A DNA stretch of 64,000 nt from Gordonia hankookensis (GTDB taxonomy: Bacteria; Actinomycetota; Actinomycetes; Mycobacteriales; Mycobacteriaceae). The notes below the pieces were generated by a model. It did no database searches. It was not told the origin of the DNA and saw only the letters and a program-made list of their open reading frames with translations. The stretch is taken from the NCBI RefSeq assembly GCF_014673215.1, contig NZ_JACWMS010000002.1, positions 744,001 to 808,000 on the forward strand, read 5' to 3'. Within the stretch, counting starts at the first letter, position 1, and each line of letters opens with the position of its first letter. Both the position numbers and the translations under genes were made by a program. Below are positions 43,338 through 53,964 of this stretch, one piece after another.

Positions 43338-43882
43338 GATGCGGACTCCCGTGGCAGCACCGCTGTCTCCGCGTCGACCAGATAGCCGAGATACCGGCCG
43401 GATCGTCGTGAGACATGGTGGTAGATGAGCAGATCACGGCCACAGCCGGCGCAGATGACGGTGTCGCCGACCGACGACGACGTCGCAGTCACGTCGCGAC
43501 AGTGCGTACAGAAGACCTCGATGTCACCGACCTCGGTCGTGGTCACGTAGATCTCGTCGTCTTCGAGGCCCGCGGACACGGCGACTCCGCGCAGGGCGAG
43601 CGCCGCACCGACGGACCCGATGATGATCACCCGTAACCCGACGCGTGCATCGGACAGCTCGGTCCGCAGCGCGGACGCCGCCCGATCGGGCTCGGTGAAG
43701 GTCAACACCTGGTGGTCGACGTCATCCGGCAACACGCCCTTCCACCGCGTGATCTCGACCAGGGCGGCATCCCCTACACCGATGAGGAGGAACGATCTGC
43801 CCGACACCTCGGGCAGATCGCCTCCGATCGGTGCCGCGGGTCGCGCCCAGACGGGAATGCTGGATACTGCGATCTGCGACAT
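43334..43882 (-). CDS. DmmA-like small subunit of amine monooxygenase
   Basis: A 182-residue protein with an N-terminal Rossmann-like part (RSFLLIGVGDAALVEITRWK, RVIIIGSVGAALALRGVAVS) and a C-terminal metal-site region with two Cys pairs (IEVFCTHCRDVTATSSSVGD, VICAGCGRDLLIYHHVSRR). This matches the DmmA-like subunit found in dimethylamine monooxygenase operons and the C-terminal domain of the fusion at 40888-42408. Its exact role is not settled; it may assemble the demethylase or channel formaldehyde. It starts the coupled run of five genes and follows the cupin gene by 5 bases. Confidence 0.82.
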   Translation of the reverse strand: MSQIAVSSIPVWARPAAPIGGDLPEVSGRSFLLIGVGDAALVEITRWKGVLPDDVDHQVLTFTEPDRAASALRTELSDARVGLRVIIIGSVGAALALRGVAVSAGLEDDEIYVTTTEVGDIEVFCTHCRDVTATSSSVGDTVICAGCGRDLLIYHHVSRRSGRYLGYLVDAETAVLPRESAS

Positions 43883-43887
43883 GGGCG

Positions 43888-44274
43888 TCAGAGCAGGTCG
43901 GCGTCACGATGGCCGGCGTAGAAGGCCAGTGCGTGACTCGGCGTGCTGAAGTAGATCTTGGAGCCCTTGGGGAAGAAGATCGCATCTTTGGCCTTGGCGA
44001 CCATGGTCTGCCCGGTTTCCTTGTTCTCCAACAGGAACTCGCCCTCGAGAACGACTTTCATCTCGTCGTACTCGTACTCGTAGTAGAGCGGATCGTCGGT
44101 GTGGCGCAGCTCGAAGTAGCCGGAGCACATCACGCTGCCCTGCGGGTTCTCGTAGACGTCGCCGATGAATCCCTCGGTGCCCGGGTACTCCGCGTCGGGC
44201 ATCTTGGGCAGGTTCTGCCAGGCGTCGCTGGTGACCAGGAACGGTGTCGCGGTGTCGGTGCTCTCGACGGTCAT
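43888..44274 (-). CDS. Cupin-domain protein
   Basis: A 128-residue single cupin, resembling the EutQ-like or ectoine-synthase-like small cupins. The barrel motifs are YYEYEYDEMKVVLEGEFLLE and AKDAIFFPKGSKIYFSTPSH; Glu/Asp residues stand where His metal ligands usually do, so metal binding is uncertain. It is first in the upstream amine operon. The ATG at 44274 is favoured over 44280 because GGAGG is 6 bases before it but directly abuts the earlier ATG. Its role in amine oxidation is unknown. Confidence 0.75.
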   Translation of the reverse strand: MTVESTDTATPFLVTSDAWQNLPKMPDAEYPGTEGFIGDVYENPQGSVMCSGYFELRHTDDPLYYEYEYDEMKVVLEGEFLLENKETGQTMVAKAKDAIFFPKGSKIYFSTPSHALAFYAGHRDADLL

Positions 44275-44322
44275 CTGCATCCTCCGTGATCGAATGGGTT
44301 CGGCCCCTGCCTGAGTAACAGC

Positions 44323-44329
44323 AGTAGAC
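44323..44329. promoter_or_regulatory. AGTAGAC half-site before the upstream amine operon
   Basis: AGTAGAC (minus strand GTCTACT) lies 49 bases before the cupin ATG. On the minus strand the extended match GTCTACTGCTGT resembles GTCTACTGTTGT at 37293 before gmaS. The single copy makes this weaker than the gmaS sites. Confidence 0.45.
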
Positions 44330-44474
44330 CTTGTTCGATCCGATGAAACCGGGTGCGTGTTACCGCCCGATGACGACGTCGTTTATTGTTGTAACACTCT
44401 GTCCACCATCAGTGAACCCAGGTGGCGCGACGAACCCGTCCGGTTCCGGCGGCAAGACGGGGATACTCGGTGCC

Positions 44475-45341
44475 ATGGAATCCTCGTCACCGATCGACGT
44501 CGCGGTCGTCGGGACCTTGAACATGGACGTGATCGTGCGGGTCGCCCGTATGCCGCGCGCCGGCGAGACCATCCTGGGCACCCGGCTCTCCGAGCGCCCC
44601 GGCGGCAAAGGCGCCAATCAGGCCCTGGCCGCGGCCGGGGTGGCTCGCACGGCGCTGATCGGGGCGGTCGGCAACGACGACGCGGCGCACCGTCTGATCG
44701 CGAACCAGCATGATGGTGGGGTCGAGCTCGGCCATCTCCATCACGTCGACGGCATCAGCGGTCGGGCGATCATCGAGGTGGACGACCGGGGAGACAACCG
44801 GATCATCGTCCTGACCGGTGCCAATGCGGCGCTCACAGCCTGCCATGTGGAACGCGCGCTCGACGCGTTGATGCCGAAGGTCGTTCTCACACAACTCGAA
44901 TCGCCGCACGACGTCACCGACTGCGCAGCGGCGTGGGCCCTTGCGAACGACCGTCGGTTCCTGCTGAACCCGAGCCCGGTGTGCCGCCTCGACGAGCACG
45001 TCATCGGCGCCGCGGACCCGTTGATCGTCAACGAGAACGAGGCGGTGTTCTACGCCGGCGGCGACTCGGCCGACGATCCCACGGGTCTCGCCCGTCGCCT
45101 GCTCGTCCACTCACGATCGGCGGTCGTCACCATGGGCGGCGACGGAGTCGTCGTCGCGACTGCCGACGAGATCCGGCGCGTAGAGGTCGAGCAGGTGCGG
45201 GCCGTCGACACCACCGGTGCGGGAGATCTGTTCGCGGGAATCCTGGCCGGCCACCTCGCGCGCGGTGCGACGCTGATCGACGCGGTCGCACCGGCGGCCG
45301 CCGCAGCGACCGAATTCGTTGCGCGACCGCGTGATCGCTAA
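44475..45341 (+). CDS. rbsK: Ribokinase, PfkB family
   Basis: A 288-residue sugar kinase. The N-terminal signature VAVVGTLNMDVIVRVARMPR with GGKGANQALAAAGVARTALI, and the C-terminal VEQVRAVDTTGAGDLFAGIL containing the catalytic Asp in DTTGAGD, identify ribokinase-like PfkB enzymes. It is divergent from the amine operon and convergent with the DHFR-like gene (4-base overlap). ATG at 44475 chosen because homology begins there. The phosphorylated sugar may be ribose, but a related sugar or nucleoside is possible. Confidence 0.85.
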   Translation: MESSSPIDVAVVGTLNMDVIVRVARMPRAGETILGTRLSERPGGKGANQALAAAGVARTALIGAVGNDDAAHRLIANQHDGGVELGHLHHVDGISGRAIIEVDDRGDNRIIVLTGANAALTACHVERALDALMPKVVLTQLESPHDVTDCAAAWALANDRRFLLNPSPVCRLDEHVIGAADPLIVNENEAVFYAGGDSADDPTGLARRLLVHSRSAVVTMGGDGVVVATADEIRRVEVEQVRAVDTTGAGDLFAGILAGHLARGATLIDAVAPAAAAATEFVARPRDR

Positions 45342-45853
45342 CGACGTGCGTAACGGAACAACACCGGGCCGGACTCGAACGGCCGCGTCTCCACCAGCTC
45401 GAGATCCAGTCGCGCACCTGCCGGGAAGAACGGGATGCCACCGCCGATCGCCACCGGATACACGACCGGACAGAACTCGTCTATACGGTCGAGCATCGCC
45501 GCGGCCAGTGTCGCGCCGCCGATCTGTACGTGGCCGTCGCGGTCGGGGATTTCGCTGATGTCGCGCACCAGGTCGGCGCCGTCGACGTGCTGCAGCGTGC
45601 TCGAGACGACGATCCGCGGTGTGTTCTGCCAGGCTTCGGCATACTCCAGTTCGGCAGGCGACGACTCCGGCGGCGGTGCCACCCAGTACTGCATCGTCTC
45701 CCACAGGTTGCGTCCGTAGACATCCAGCGCGGACTCCTGCTGGGTGCGCACCCAGTACGCGAACACATCGTCGGCCGGTTCGGACCAGTCGAAATTGCCG
45801 TCGGCGTCGACGACATAGCCGTCGGCCGAGATGTTCATGCCGTACACGATCAC
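45338..45853 (-). CDS. Dihydrofolate-reductase-like (RibD C-terminal fold) protein
   Basis: A 171-residue protein of the RibD C-terminal/DHFR superfamily, common in actinobacteria: MIVYGMNISADGYVVDADGN, FDWSEPADDVFAYWVRTQQE, DVYGRNLWETMQYW and GHVQIGGATLAAAMLDRIDE. These single-domain proteins are NADPH-dependent reductases of unknown substrate and are not true folate reductases. It converges on the ribokinase gene with a 4-base overlap. Confidence 0.85.
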   Translation of the reverse strand: MIVYGMNISADGYVVDADGNFDWSEPADDVFAYWVRTQQESALDVYGRNLWETMQYWVAPPPESSPAELEYAEAWQNTPRIVVSSTLQHVDGADLVRDISEIPDRDGHVQIGGATLAAAMLDRIDEFCPVVYPVAIGGGIPFFPAGARLDLELVETRPFESGPVLFRYARR

Positions 45854-45926
45854 TGCGCTACCTCATCCGGATGTCGCGACGTCGGTCCTCACGATTGTCG
45901 CGCGTCGGTCCCGAAACCGGAAGAGG

Positions 45927-48135
<2,209 letters not shown>

Positions 48136-48155
48136 CGTCCGGCGACCGAGAGCCC

Positions 48156-50174
48156 CTACCGCACCGAATCCTGCGCGGCGTCCGGCTCCGACTCCTTCGA
48201 CGCCCAGTTCTGGGTCCACCTGTACAGCCCGGCGACGACCAGGACGAACAGCACGACGCCGAGGATCTCCGAGCCGGTCTCCCAACCGTCACCGATGAAC
48301 GGGAGGTTGAGCACGGCGTCGTTGCCGGTCGCAGCGACGATCGCGGCGAACACCACGTTCCACAGGCTCTCACCGACGATCAGGCCGGTGGCGAGCAGCA
48401 CACCCATGCGCTTCTTGCGCTCCACATTCCGGCCGGTGCGCTCGGCCCAATTGTTGTAGGCGCGACCGATGAAGGCGCCGATGGGGATGACCAGGGTGAC
48501 CGACATCGGCAGATACATCCCCATGCCGACCGCCAGCGGAGGAACCCGAAACCTGGTCGTGGTCTTGCCCAGCACCTCGTCGACGATGATGACCGCCGCC
48601 CCGATCAACGCACCGACGCCGATCAGGGCCCAATCGAGATCGCCACCGAACACACCTTCGGCGAGTGACGAGATCAGCCCGGCCTGCGGTGCCGGTAGCG
48701 CGTCGTCGCCTGCTCCCGGCGCCCCCACGAAGCCGAACGCCGTCTGCATCAGCTGCAGCACAGGCGGGATGACCACGGAACCGAACACGACGCCGATCAC
48801 CAGTGCCACCTGCTGCTTCCACGGTGTCGCGCCGACGAGCTGACCGGTCTTGAGGTCCTGCAGATTGTCGTTGGAGATCGTCGCCACGCCGAAGACGATG
48901 GCCGCGGTGAAGAGCGTGTAGGCGACCAGTGCGGTGGACTGTGAATCGTCTGCCGACCCGAAGGTGATCTTGATCAGGACGGCGGCGACCAGCACCACCA
49001 CGATCCCCACCCCGGAGATAGGGCTGTTCGACGATCCGATCAGCCCGGCCATGTACCCGCAGACAGACGCGACGACCAGGCCGATGACAAAGACGAAGAC
49101 GATGCTCACGGTGACGATCCCGGCGGCACTGCCGTGAAGCACCGTTCCCGTTGCGAAGTCCCAGAGCATGAACCCGATGGGGATCAAGGAGGCAAGGATG
49201 ACACCGGAGACGATGGTGACCGGGATGTCTTGTTCGGTGAGATCGACCTTCGAGCCGGCCCGCCGCGCCCGCGTCGAGACCACCGCCGCCCTGATCCCCC
49301 GCACAATCGGTCCGATGATCTTGATCAGCGTCCAGATCGCCGCCACCGCAATCGCACCCGCGCCGATGAATCGGACATCGTTGGTGAAGGCATCGCTCAC
49401 CACGTCCTCGATGGAACCGGTGGCCGGGACATCGCCCCAGGTCCGGATCGGCAGCAGCACACCGTAGGAGATGATCAGCCCGATCAGCATCGAGATGCCG
49501 ACAGTGATGCCGACGAGGTGACCGACACCGATCAGCGAGAACAGCAGTCCGGCACCGAACATGGTTCCACCCGAACCGACCCGAATGGCGCCGGAGATCG
49601 TGCCGGCGATCAGCTTGGTCTGGGTGAGCAACGAGAAGACCGCGGAGACAACACTTCCCACCACGATCACCCGTAGGCCGCGCCGGTTCTCCTCGGCACC
49701 CTGTGCGGTGTCACCGACTTTCAGGACCTCGGCTGCAGCCGCCCCTTCCGGATATGGGAGATCTGATCCCGTCACCAGGGCACGGCGCAGTGGGATCGAA
49801 TACATCACACCGAGGATGCCGCCGATCAGGCACACCGCCACGGTCGTCCAGTACGGGAAGCCCGTCCACCAACCGATCATGATGAGTCCCGGCAGGACGA
49901 AGATGATCGCCGAGAGCGTTCCGGCTGCCGACGCGATCGTCTGCACGATGTTGTTCTCGACGACGGAGTGATCCGCGAAGTACCGCAGCAGGCTCATCGA
50001 TATGACAGCAGCGGGAATGGCGGTGGCGAAGGTCAGTCCCACCTTGAGACCGAGGTAGACGTTGGCCGCAGTGAACACCAAGGTGATCAGACCACCGAGG
50101 ACGATCCCGCGGATGGTGAGCTCTTTGAGCCCCGCGGAGGGGGCACCCTTCACGACGGAGCCTGGCGTGGACAT
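48156..50174 (-). CDS. OPT-family oligopeptide transporter
   Basis: A 672-residue membrane protein with about 16 hydrophobic helices. The start LTIRGIVLGGLITLVFTAAN, VYLGLKVGLTFATAIPAAVI and VVENNIVQTIASAAGTLSA are standard OPT/YSL-family motifs, and IPLRRALVTGSDLPYPEGAA is the known conserved loop. The family takes up oligopeptides or metal chelates by proton symport. It stands alone, convergent with the aminotransferase gene. Substrate not predictable. Confidence 0.9.
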   Translation of the reverse strand: MSTPGSVVKGAPSAGLKELTIRGIVLGGLITLVFTAANVYLGLKVGLTFATAIPAAVISMSLLRYFADHSVVENNIVQTIASAAGTLSAIIFVLPGLIMIGWWTGFPYWTTVAVCLIGGILGVMYSIPLRRALVTGSDLPYPEGAAAAEVLKVGDTAQGAEENRRGLRVIVVGSVVSAVFSLLTQTKLIAGTISGAIRVGSGGTMFGAGLLFSLIGVGHLVGITVGISMLIGLIISYGVLLPIRTWGDVPATGSIEDVVSDAFTNDVRFIGAGAIAVAAIWTLIKIIGPIVRGIRAAVVSTRARRAGSKVDLTEQDIPVTIVSGVILASLIPIGFMLWDFATGTVLHGSAAGIVTVSIVFVFVIGLVVASVCGYMAGLIGSSNSPISGVGIVVVLVAAVLIKITFGSADDSQSTALVAYTLFTAAIVFGVATISNDNLQDLKTGQLVGATPWKQQVALVIGVVFGSVVIPPVLQLMQTAFGFVGAPGAGDDALPAPQAGLISSLAEGVFGGDLDWALIGVGALIGAAVIIVDEVLGKTTTRFRVPPLAVGMGMYLPMSVTLVIPIGAFIGRAYNNWAERTGRNVERKKRMGVLLATGLIVGESLWNVVFAAIVAATGNDAVLNLPFIGDGWETGSEILGVVLFVLVVAGLYRWTQNWASKESEPDAAQDSVR

Positions 50175-50247
50175 GGCGGCGACCCCTTACCCGACTGTTC
50201 GGCGTTGTGGACTCACACAACTGTAGGAGGGGGGTCGGTGATCCGCA

Positions 50248-50282
50248 GGGATTCCGTCCAGCGTCGGCCGCGCCGGAATCCC
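50248..50282 (-). terminator. Inverted repeat after the DsbA-family gene
   Basis: GGGATTCCG (50248-50256) and CGGAATCCC (50274-50282) pair perfectly over 9 bases with a 17-base GC-rich loop. It lies 46 bases after the DsbA-like stop and before the OPT gene, so it fits a terminator of the former; an OPT regulatory element is an alternative. Confidence 0.5.
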
Positions 50283-50327
50283 GGGCGGTCCGAATCACCC
50301 GACTCGGTATCGGGTCAGACGTGATGC

Positions 50328-51041
50328 TCAGTCGTCCGCAACCGCACACCCGTCCGGCCCGCAGGTGTCTGCCGACTCCACGCCCACCGGGAGGAGCTGA
50401 TCGCCCCAGGCCAGTTGCAATGCCCTGGCGAAGGTTTCGGACGGTTGCGCACCCGAGACCGCATACTTGCCGCCGAAGACGAAGAACGGAACGCCGGTGG
50501 CGCCGAGAGAAGCAGCCTCGCTCTCGTCCCGACGGACGGCGTCCGCGTAGGCATCCGGATCGTCGACGACCGCGCGCACGCCTGCCTCGTCGAGTCCGGC
50601 GCGCACCGCGATCTCGACCAATCGCTCGCGATCACCGAACAACGGCTCGTCCTCGGCGAAGTTCGCCTCGTACAGGGCGTCGAGCAGAGCTTCCTGCCTG
50701 TCCTGCGCAAGGGCGTGATGGAGCAGGCGATGCATGTCGAAACTGCTGCCGAAATCGCGACCACTCGTCCGGTAGCCCAGTCCGAGGTCGTCGGCCTGGG
50801 CAGCGATGCCCTGCTCGTTCGCGGCCGCCTGCTCCACCGGAATCCCGTACTTCTGGGCTATGTGTTCGACGACGGGAGCGCTCGTTCCCGGTGCAAGCGT
50901 CGGATCGAGTTCGAACGAACGGTGCACCACCGTGACGCCGTCACGCTGCGGAAACTCCTCGAGCGCCGCCTCGAAACGTCGCTTCCCCAGGTAGCAGAAG
51001 GGGCAGTTGATGTCGGTCCAGATGTCAACCGTCACGGTCAT
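50328..51041 (-). CDS. DsbA-family (FrnE-like) thioredoxin-fold oxidoreductase
   Basis: A 237-residue protein with the CPFC active site near the N-terminus (VDIWTDINCPFCYLGKRRFE), the long helical insertion of the DsbA family and the cis-Pro region ASLGATGVPFFVFGGKYAVS. The FrnE branch is cytoplasmic, having no signal peptide, and acts as a disulfide isomerase or polyketide-type isomerase. The C-terminal CGPDGCAVADD adds two Cys. Start at ATG 51041 set by homology. Divergent from the MarR gene at 51176. Confidence 0.87.
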   Translation of the reverse strand: MTVTVDIWTDINCPFCYLGKRRFEAALEEFPQRDGVTVVHRSFELDPTLAPGTSAPVVEHIAQKYGIPVEQAAANEQGIAAQADDLGLGYRTSGRDFGSSFDMHRLLHHALAQDRQEALLDALYEANFAEDEPLFGDRERLVEIAVRAGLDEAGVRAVVDDPDAYADAVRRDESEAASLGATGVPFFVFGGKYAVSGAQPSETFARALQLAWGDQLLPVGVESADTCGPDGCAVADD

Positions 51042-51175
51042 GGCAGGCAATCCTCTCCGTCCGTCGGCTCCTGACCTCGGACACCTTGGCTCCAACGCAT
51101 CGCGCGCACCCGATGTTCCGTCGCGGATCGGACAGACCACCGGCCGGCGTTCGTGCATCTCGGTACTGTCTGAGC

Positions 51176-51655
51176 ATGTCGGAACCCGCCGACCGCGCCG
51201 AGGGGGAAGGTACGACTGCGACCATGGGCCCGGATCCCATCACCGACCTGGAGGCCGAACTCGTCGACATCTGGCGGCGTGGTCGTATCCAGATCCGGGA
51301 CCGCGTGCGCGCGATCCACCCGAAACTGGATCCGACCTGTTACCCGCTGCTGGTCCTGCTCTCTCGCAACGACGCCGTGCCGATGTCTGCCCTGCTGGGC
51401 GAGCTGGGACTGGAGAAGTCGACATTGACCCGGCAGATCGACTCCGTGGTACGCCTGGGTCTCGTCGAGCGCCATCCCGATCCGGACGATGCGCGGGCAC
51501 GCGTGGTGGCCATGACGGACACCGGACGCGCCCGCTTCGACGACGTGACCCTTGCTGCCCTGGCGGAGTGGCGAGATCAACTGTCCCGATGGGATCCCGA
51601 CGACGTCCGACAGCTCGCCCACCTGCTCAGACGTCTCGCCGAGAGCACAACCTGA
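51176..51655 (+). CDS. MarR-family transcriptional regulator
   Basis: A 159-residue winged-helix regulator: TCYPLLVLLSRNDAVPMSAL, LGELGLEKSTLTRQIDSVVR, LGLVERHPDPDDARARVVAM. The N-terminus is polar and may be disordered. It is divergent from the FrnE-like gene and probably regulates it; the ligand is not predictable. Confidence 0.82.
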   Translation: MSEPADRAEGEGTTATMGPDPITDLEAELVDIWRRGRIQIRDRVRAIHPKLDPTCYPLLVLLSRNDAVPMSALLGELGLEKSTLTRQIDSVVRLGLVERHPDPDDARARVVAMTDTGRARFDDVTLAALAEWRDQLSRWDPDDVRQLAHLLRRLAESTT

Positions 51656-51681
51656 CGATCCCGCAAAGGGAGCGTCGCGGA

Positions 51682-52278
51682 TCATGTGTCGCCACGTGTC
51701 GCCCGGTCGAAAAGGGCGACCAGCTCTCGTTTTTCGTGTTCGGCATCGCCACCGACGGCGATGCGGGCAAGTGCGGCGTCGAGCCCTGCTCGGATCGTCC
51801 CCGCCACGATCGTCGGATCACAATCGGCGAACTCACCCGTCCGGATCCCGGCCGACAGGATGCTTTCCAGTTCGAGTAGTTCCGCGGCGTGCTCACCACG
51901 GCCGGAGCGTGGGTGATCTGGTGACCGATAGATCGCCGTCAGCGCCGCCATCTCCGGAGCATGACGCGCGTAGAAGCCGATGCTGCCGCCGATGAAGATC
52001 GACAGCGCCGCCCGCGGCGATCCCGCGGCGCGAACGCGGTCGCCGAGTATGTCTGTCGCGAGCGAGTACACATGTTCCACAACCGCACTCAGCAACGTGT
52101 CGCGATCGGTGAAGTGATAGGTGATGACCCCGCGACTGATACCGGCCCGGTCGGCCATCCGGGACAGACTCGCCCGCTCGACTCCGACGTCGTTGATGAC
52201 GGCGATCGCTGTCTCGATCAGTTGCGCGCGGCGCGCCTCGTGGGTGAACGTGGTATTCGATGTGCGTGCAGATGGCAT
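51682..52278 (-). CDS. TetR-family regulator beside the esterase
   Basis: A 198-residue TetR protein; helix-turn-helix at about 15-60 (RRAQLIETAIAVINDVGVER, ASLSRMADRAGISRGVITYH, FTDRDTLLSAVVEH). It follows the carboxylesterase by 6 bases on the same strand, so both belong to one operon. The inverted element before the esterase gene is a plausible target. Ligand unknown. Confidence 0.85.
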   Translation of the reverse strand: MPSARTSNTTFTHEARRAQLIETAIAVINDVGVERASLSRMADRAGISRGVITYHFTDRDTLLSAVVEHVYSLATDILGDRVRAAGSPRAALSIFIGGSIGFYARHAPEMAALTAIYRSPDHPRSGRGEHAAELLELESILSAGIRTGEFADCDPTIVAGTIRAGLDAALARIAVGGDAEHEKRELVALFDRATRGDT

Positions 52279-52284
52279 GGTCGT

Positions 52285-53910
52285 CTATCCCCAGAAGTCG
52301 CACTGGTGTTCGGTGGCGAAGTCGGCCGGCCGCGTCGACGTCGTGCCGAATCGGAGAACGTCGCGCGCGTCCCCGGTTGCCTGGATCATCTCGGTCGCGC
52401 CATCTGCATGGGGAGTCTCATTGCGGGCGAACGACGTCCAGTAGTCGATGAACTGGTCGGCGATCTGCCGACGGCGCGGTGAGGTCAACAGATTCTTGCC
52501 ACCGAGGTCGAAATAGTACGGTGTGTCCGTCGCGTGCGCGGCGGCCTGTGGGATCGTCGTGATACCGCTGACGTCGGGAGCGGTCTCGTCGGCGAACTCA
52601 TAGGCGAATGTCGGTGCGGCAGAGGACATCAGACGTGCGCCTCGGAGAGTGGGGCACGCCCACGCGGCGTCGGTGACCACCGTGGCCCACGCCACGCCCG
52701 GGCTCGGATATCGATCGAGCGGATACCGTGTCATCACGCCGGGAGCGCGACTACCGAATGACTTCTGTACCAGTGCAGGATAATTCGCGGCGGTCACCGC
52801 GTCCGGTTGCATCGCGAGCAACCCACCGACGAATGATCTGTGCTCGTCGTGGTTGCCCCCGGTGATCACCGGGATGGCCAGGCGCTGCCCGTCGGCAATT
52901 GCCGCAGCCGGATCACGGGGAAGAAGTGGCGTCCCGTAGGTGAGTTGGTTGGAGAAGTTCTCGTTCTGCGTGAGGAGCCGTTCTGCGGGCAGGGTTCGCA
53001 GACACTCGACCACGGCCGTGCCGGTGCAACCGAGTTGTTCGGCCGCGCCGACGCCCGTGGCCTGGCTGTCGGGTTGTGAGGCATACGGCGTCTGTGCCGG
53101 CACCTCGGGATACAACGTCCCTGCCGGCCAGTTCAGCATGCACGAACCCGACGCCAGGATCGCGCGGTCGACCAGTCCGCGCGCGGCGGGAGAGGTCAGC
53201 AGCGCGCACGCCGACATCGCACCGGCCGATTCACCGAAGACGGTCATATTGCCCGGATCACCGCCCAAGGCCCGCGCGTTGGCCTTGACCCAGCGCAAGC
53301 TCTCGACCTGATCGGCGAAGCCGAAGTCACCGCCCCCATCCAGACCGGGCGTATTCAGGTAGCCCATGATGCCGAGACGGTAATTGACCGTCACGACGAT
53401 CACATTGCCGCGGTCGGCCAGTCGCTGTGCGTCATAGGCGCTGCCTGCGCCGGTGGTGTAGCCACCACCGTGCCACCACACCATCATCGGCAGACCGGTC
53501 GGATCGTCGATCGTCCGGGGTGTGGTGATGTTGAGCGTCAGGCAGTCCTCGGAGGGCGGCGGATGATCGCCCGGCACCGGAAACGTCTGCATACACGGAC
53601 TCCCCGCCCTGGTGGCATCGACCGGCGCCGACGACCTCGTGACGGGCTCCGGCACGGTCCATCGCCGATCGCCGACCGGCGGTTGCGCATACCGGACCCC
53701 CAGGAACTCGCGGACGTGGGCCGTCCGGATGCCGTGGAGGTCGCCGCTCGTCGTGGAGATCTCGATCGGCCCGGTGGCCGAGCCGTCCGACGTGGCCGAA
53801 CAGCCGACCATGACCGAGAGCACCAGGGAAATCGACACGATCAGTGCATACGCGCCGACGGTTCTCGTGCTCGGCGCGCGCAGGACAATTCCGGGGTCGT
53901 CGCGATGCAT
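52285..53910 (-). CDS. Carboxylesterase type B, predicted lipoprotein
   Basis: A 541-residue type-B carboxylesterase. The N-terminus has a hydrophobic segment YALIVSISLVLSVMVGCSAT with a possible lipobox Cys at residue 37, so it may be exported and lipid-anchored. The oxyanion region is PMMVWWHGGGYTTGAGSAYD; the nucleophile is Ser228 in MTVFGESAGAMSACALL. EDCLTLNITTP and NYRLGIMGYL are family markers. Reaction: hydrolysis of a carboxyl ester outside the membrane. It shares an operon with the TetR gene; a GGGAAATT-type palindrome lies just upstream. Confidence 0.87.
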   Translation of the reverse strand: MHRDDPGIVLRAPSTRTVGAYALIVSISLVLSVMVGCSATSDGSATGPIEISTTSGDLHGIRTAHVREFLGVRYAQPPVGDRRWTVPEPVTRSSAPVDATRAGSPCMQTFPVPGDHPPPSEDCLTLNITTPRTIDDPTGLPMMVWWHGGGYTTGAGSAYDAQRLADRGNVIVVTVNYRLGIMGYLNTPGLDGGGDFGFADQVESLRWVKANARALGGDPGNMTVFGESAGAMSACALLTSPAARGLVDRAILASGSCMLNWPAGTLYPEVPAQTPYASQPDSQATGVGAAEQLGCTGTAVVECLRTLPAERLLTQNENFSNQLTYGTPLLPRDPAAAIADGQRLAIPVITGGNHDEHRSFVGGLLAMQPDAVTAANYPALVQKSFGSRAPGVMTRYPLDRYPSPGVAWATVVTDAAWACPTLRGARLMSSAAPTFAYEFADETAPDVSGITTIPQAAAHATDTPYYFDLGGKNLLTSPRRRQIADQFIDYWTSFARNETPHADGATEMIQATGDARDVLRFGTTSTRPADFATEHQCDFWG

Positions 53911-53928
53911 GTCACCAACATAGGCGAA

Positions 53929-53963
53929 AATTTCCCAGGGCCGGGAAATTGATCGGGAAATTG
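53929..53963. promoter_or_regulatory. AATTTCCC/GGGAAATT palindrome before the esterase
   Basis: Arms AATTTCCC (53929-53936) and GGGAAATT (53943-53950) with 6 bases between, plus a further GGGAAATTGG at 53955-53964, start 19 bases before the esterase ATG. A short AT-rich island in GC-rich sequence, well placed for repression by the TetR protein of the same operon or by the adjoining LacI protein. Confidence 0.55.
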
Positions 53964-53964
53964 G

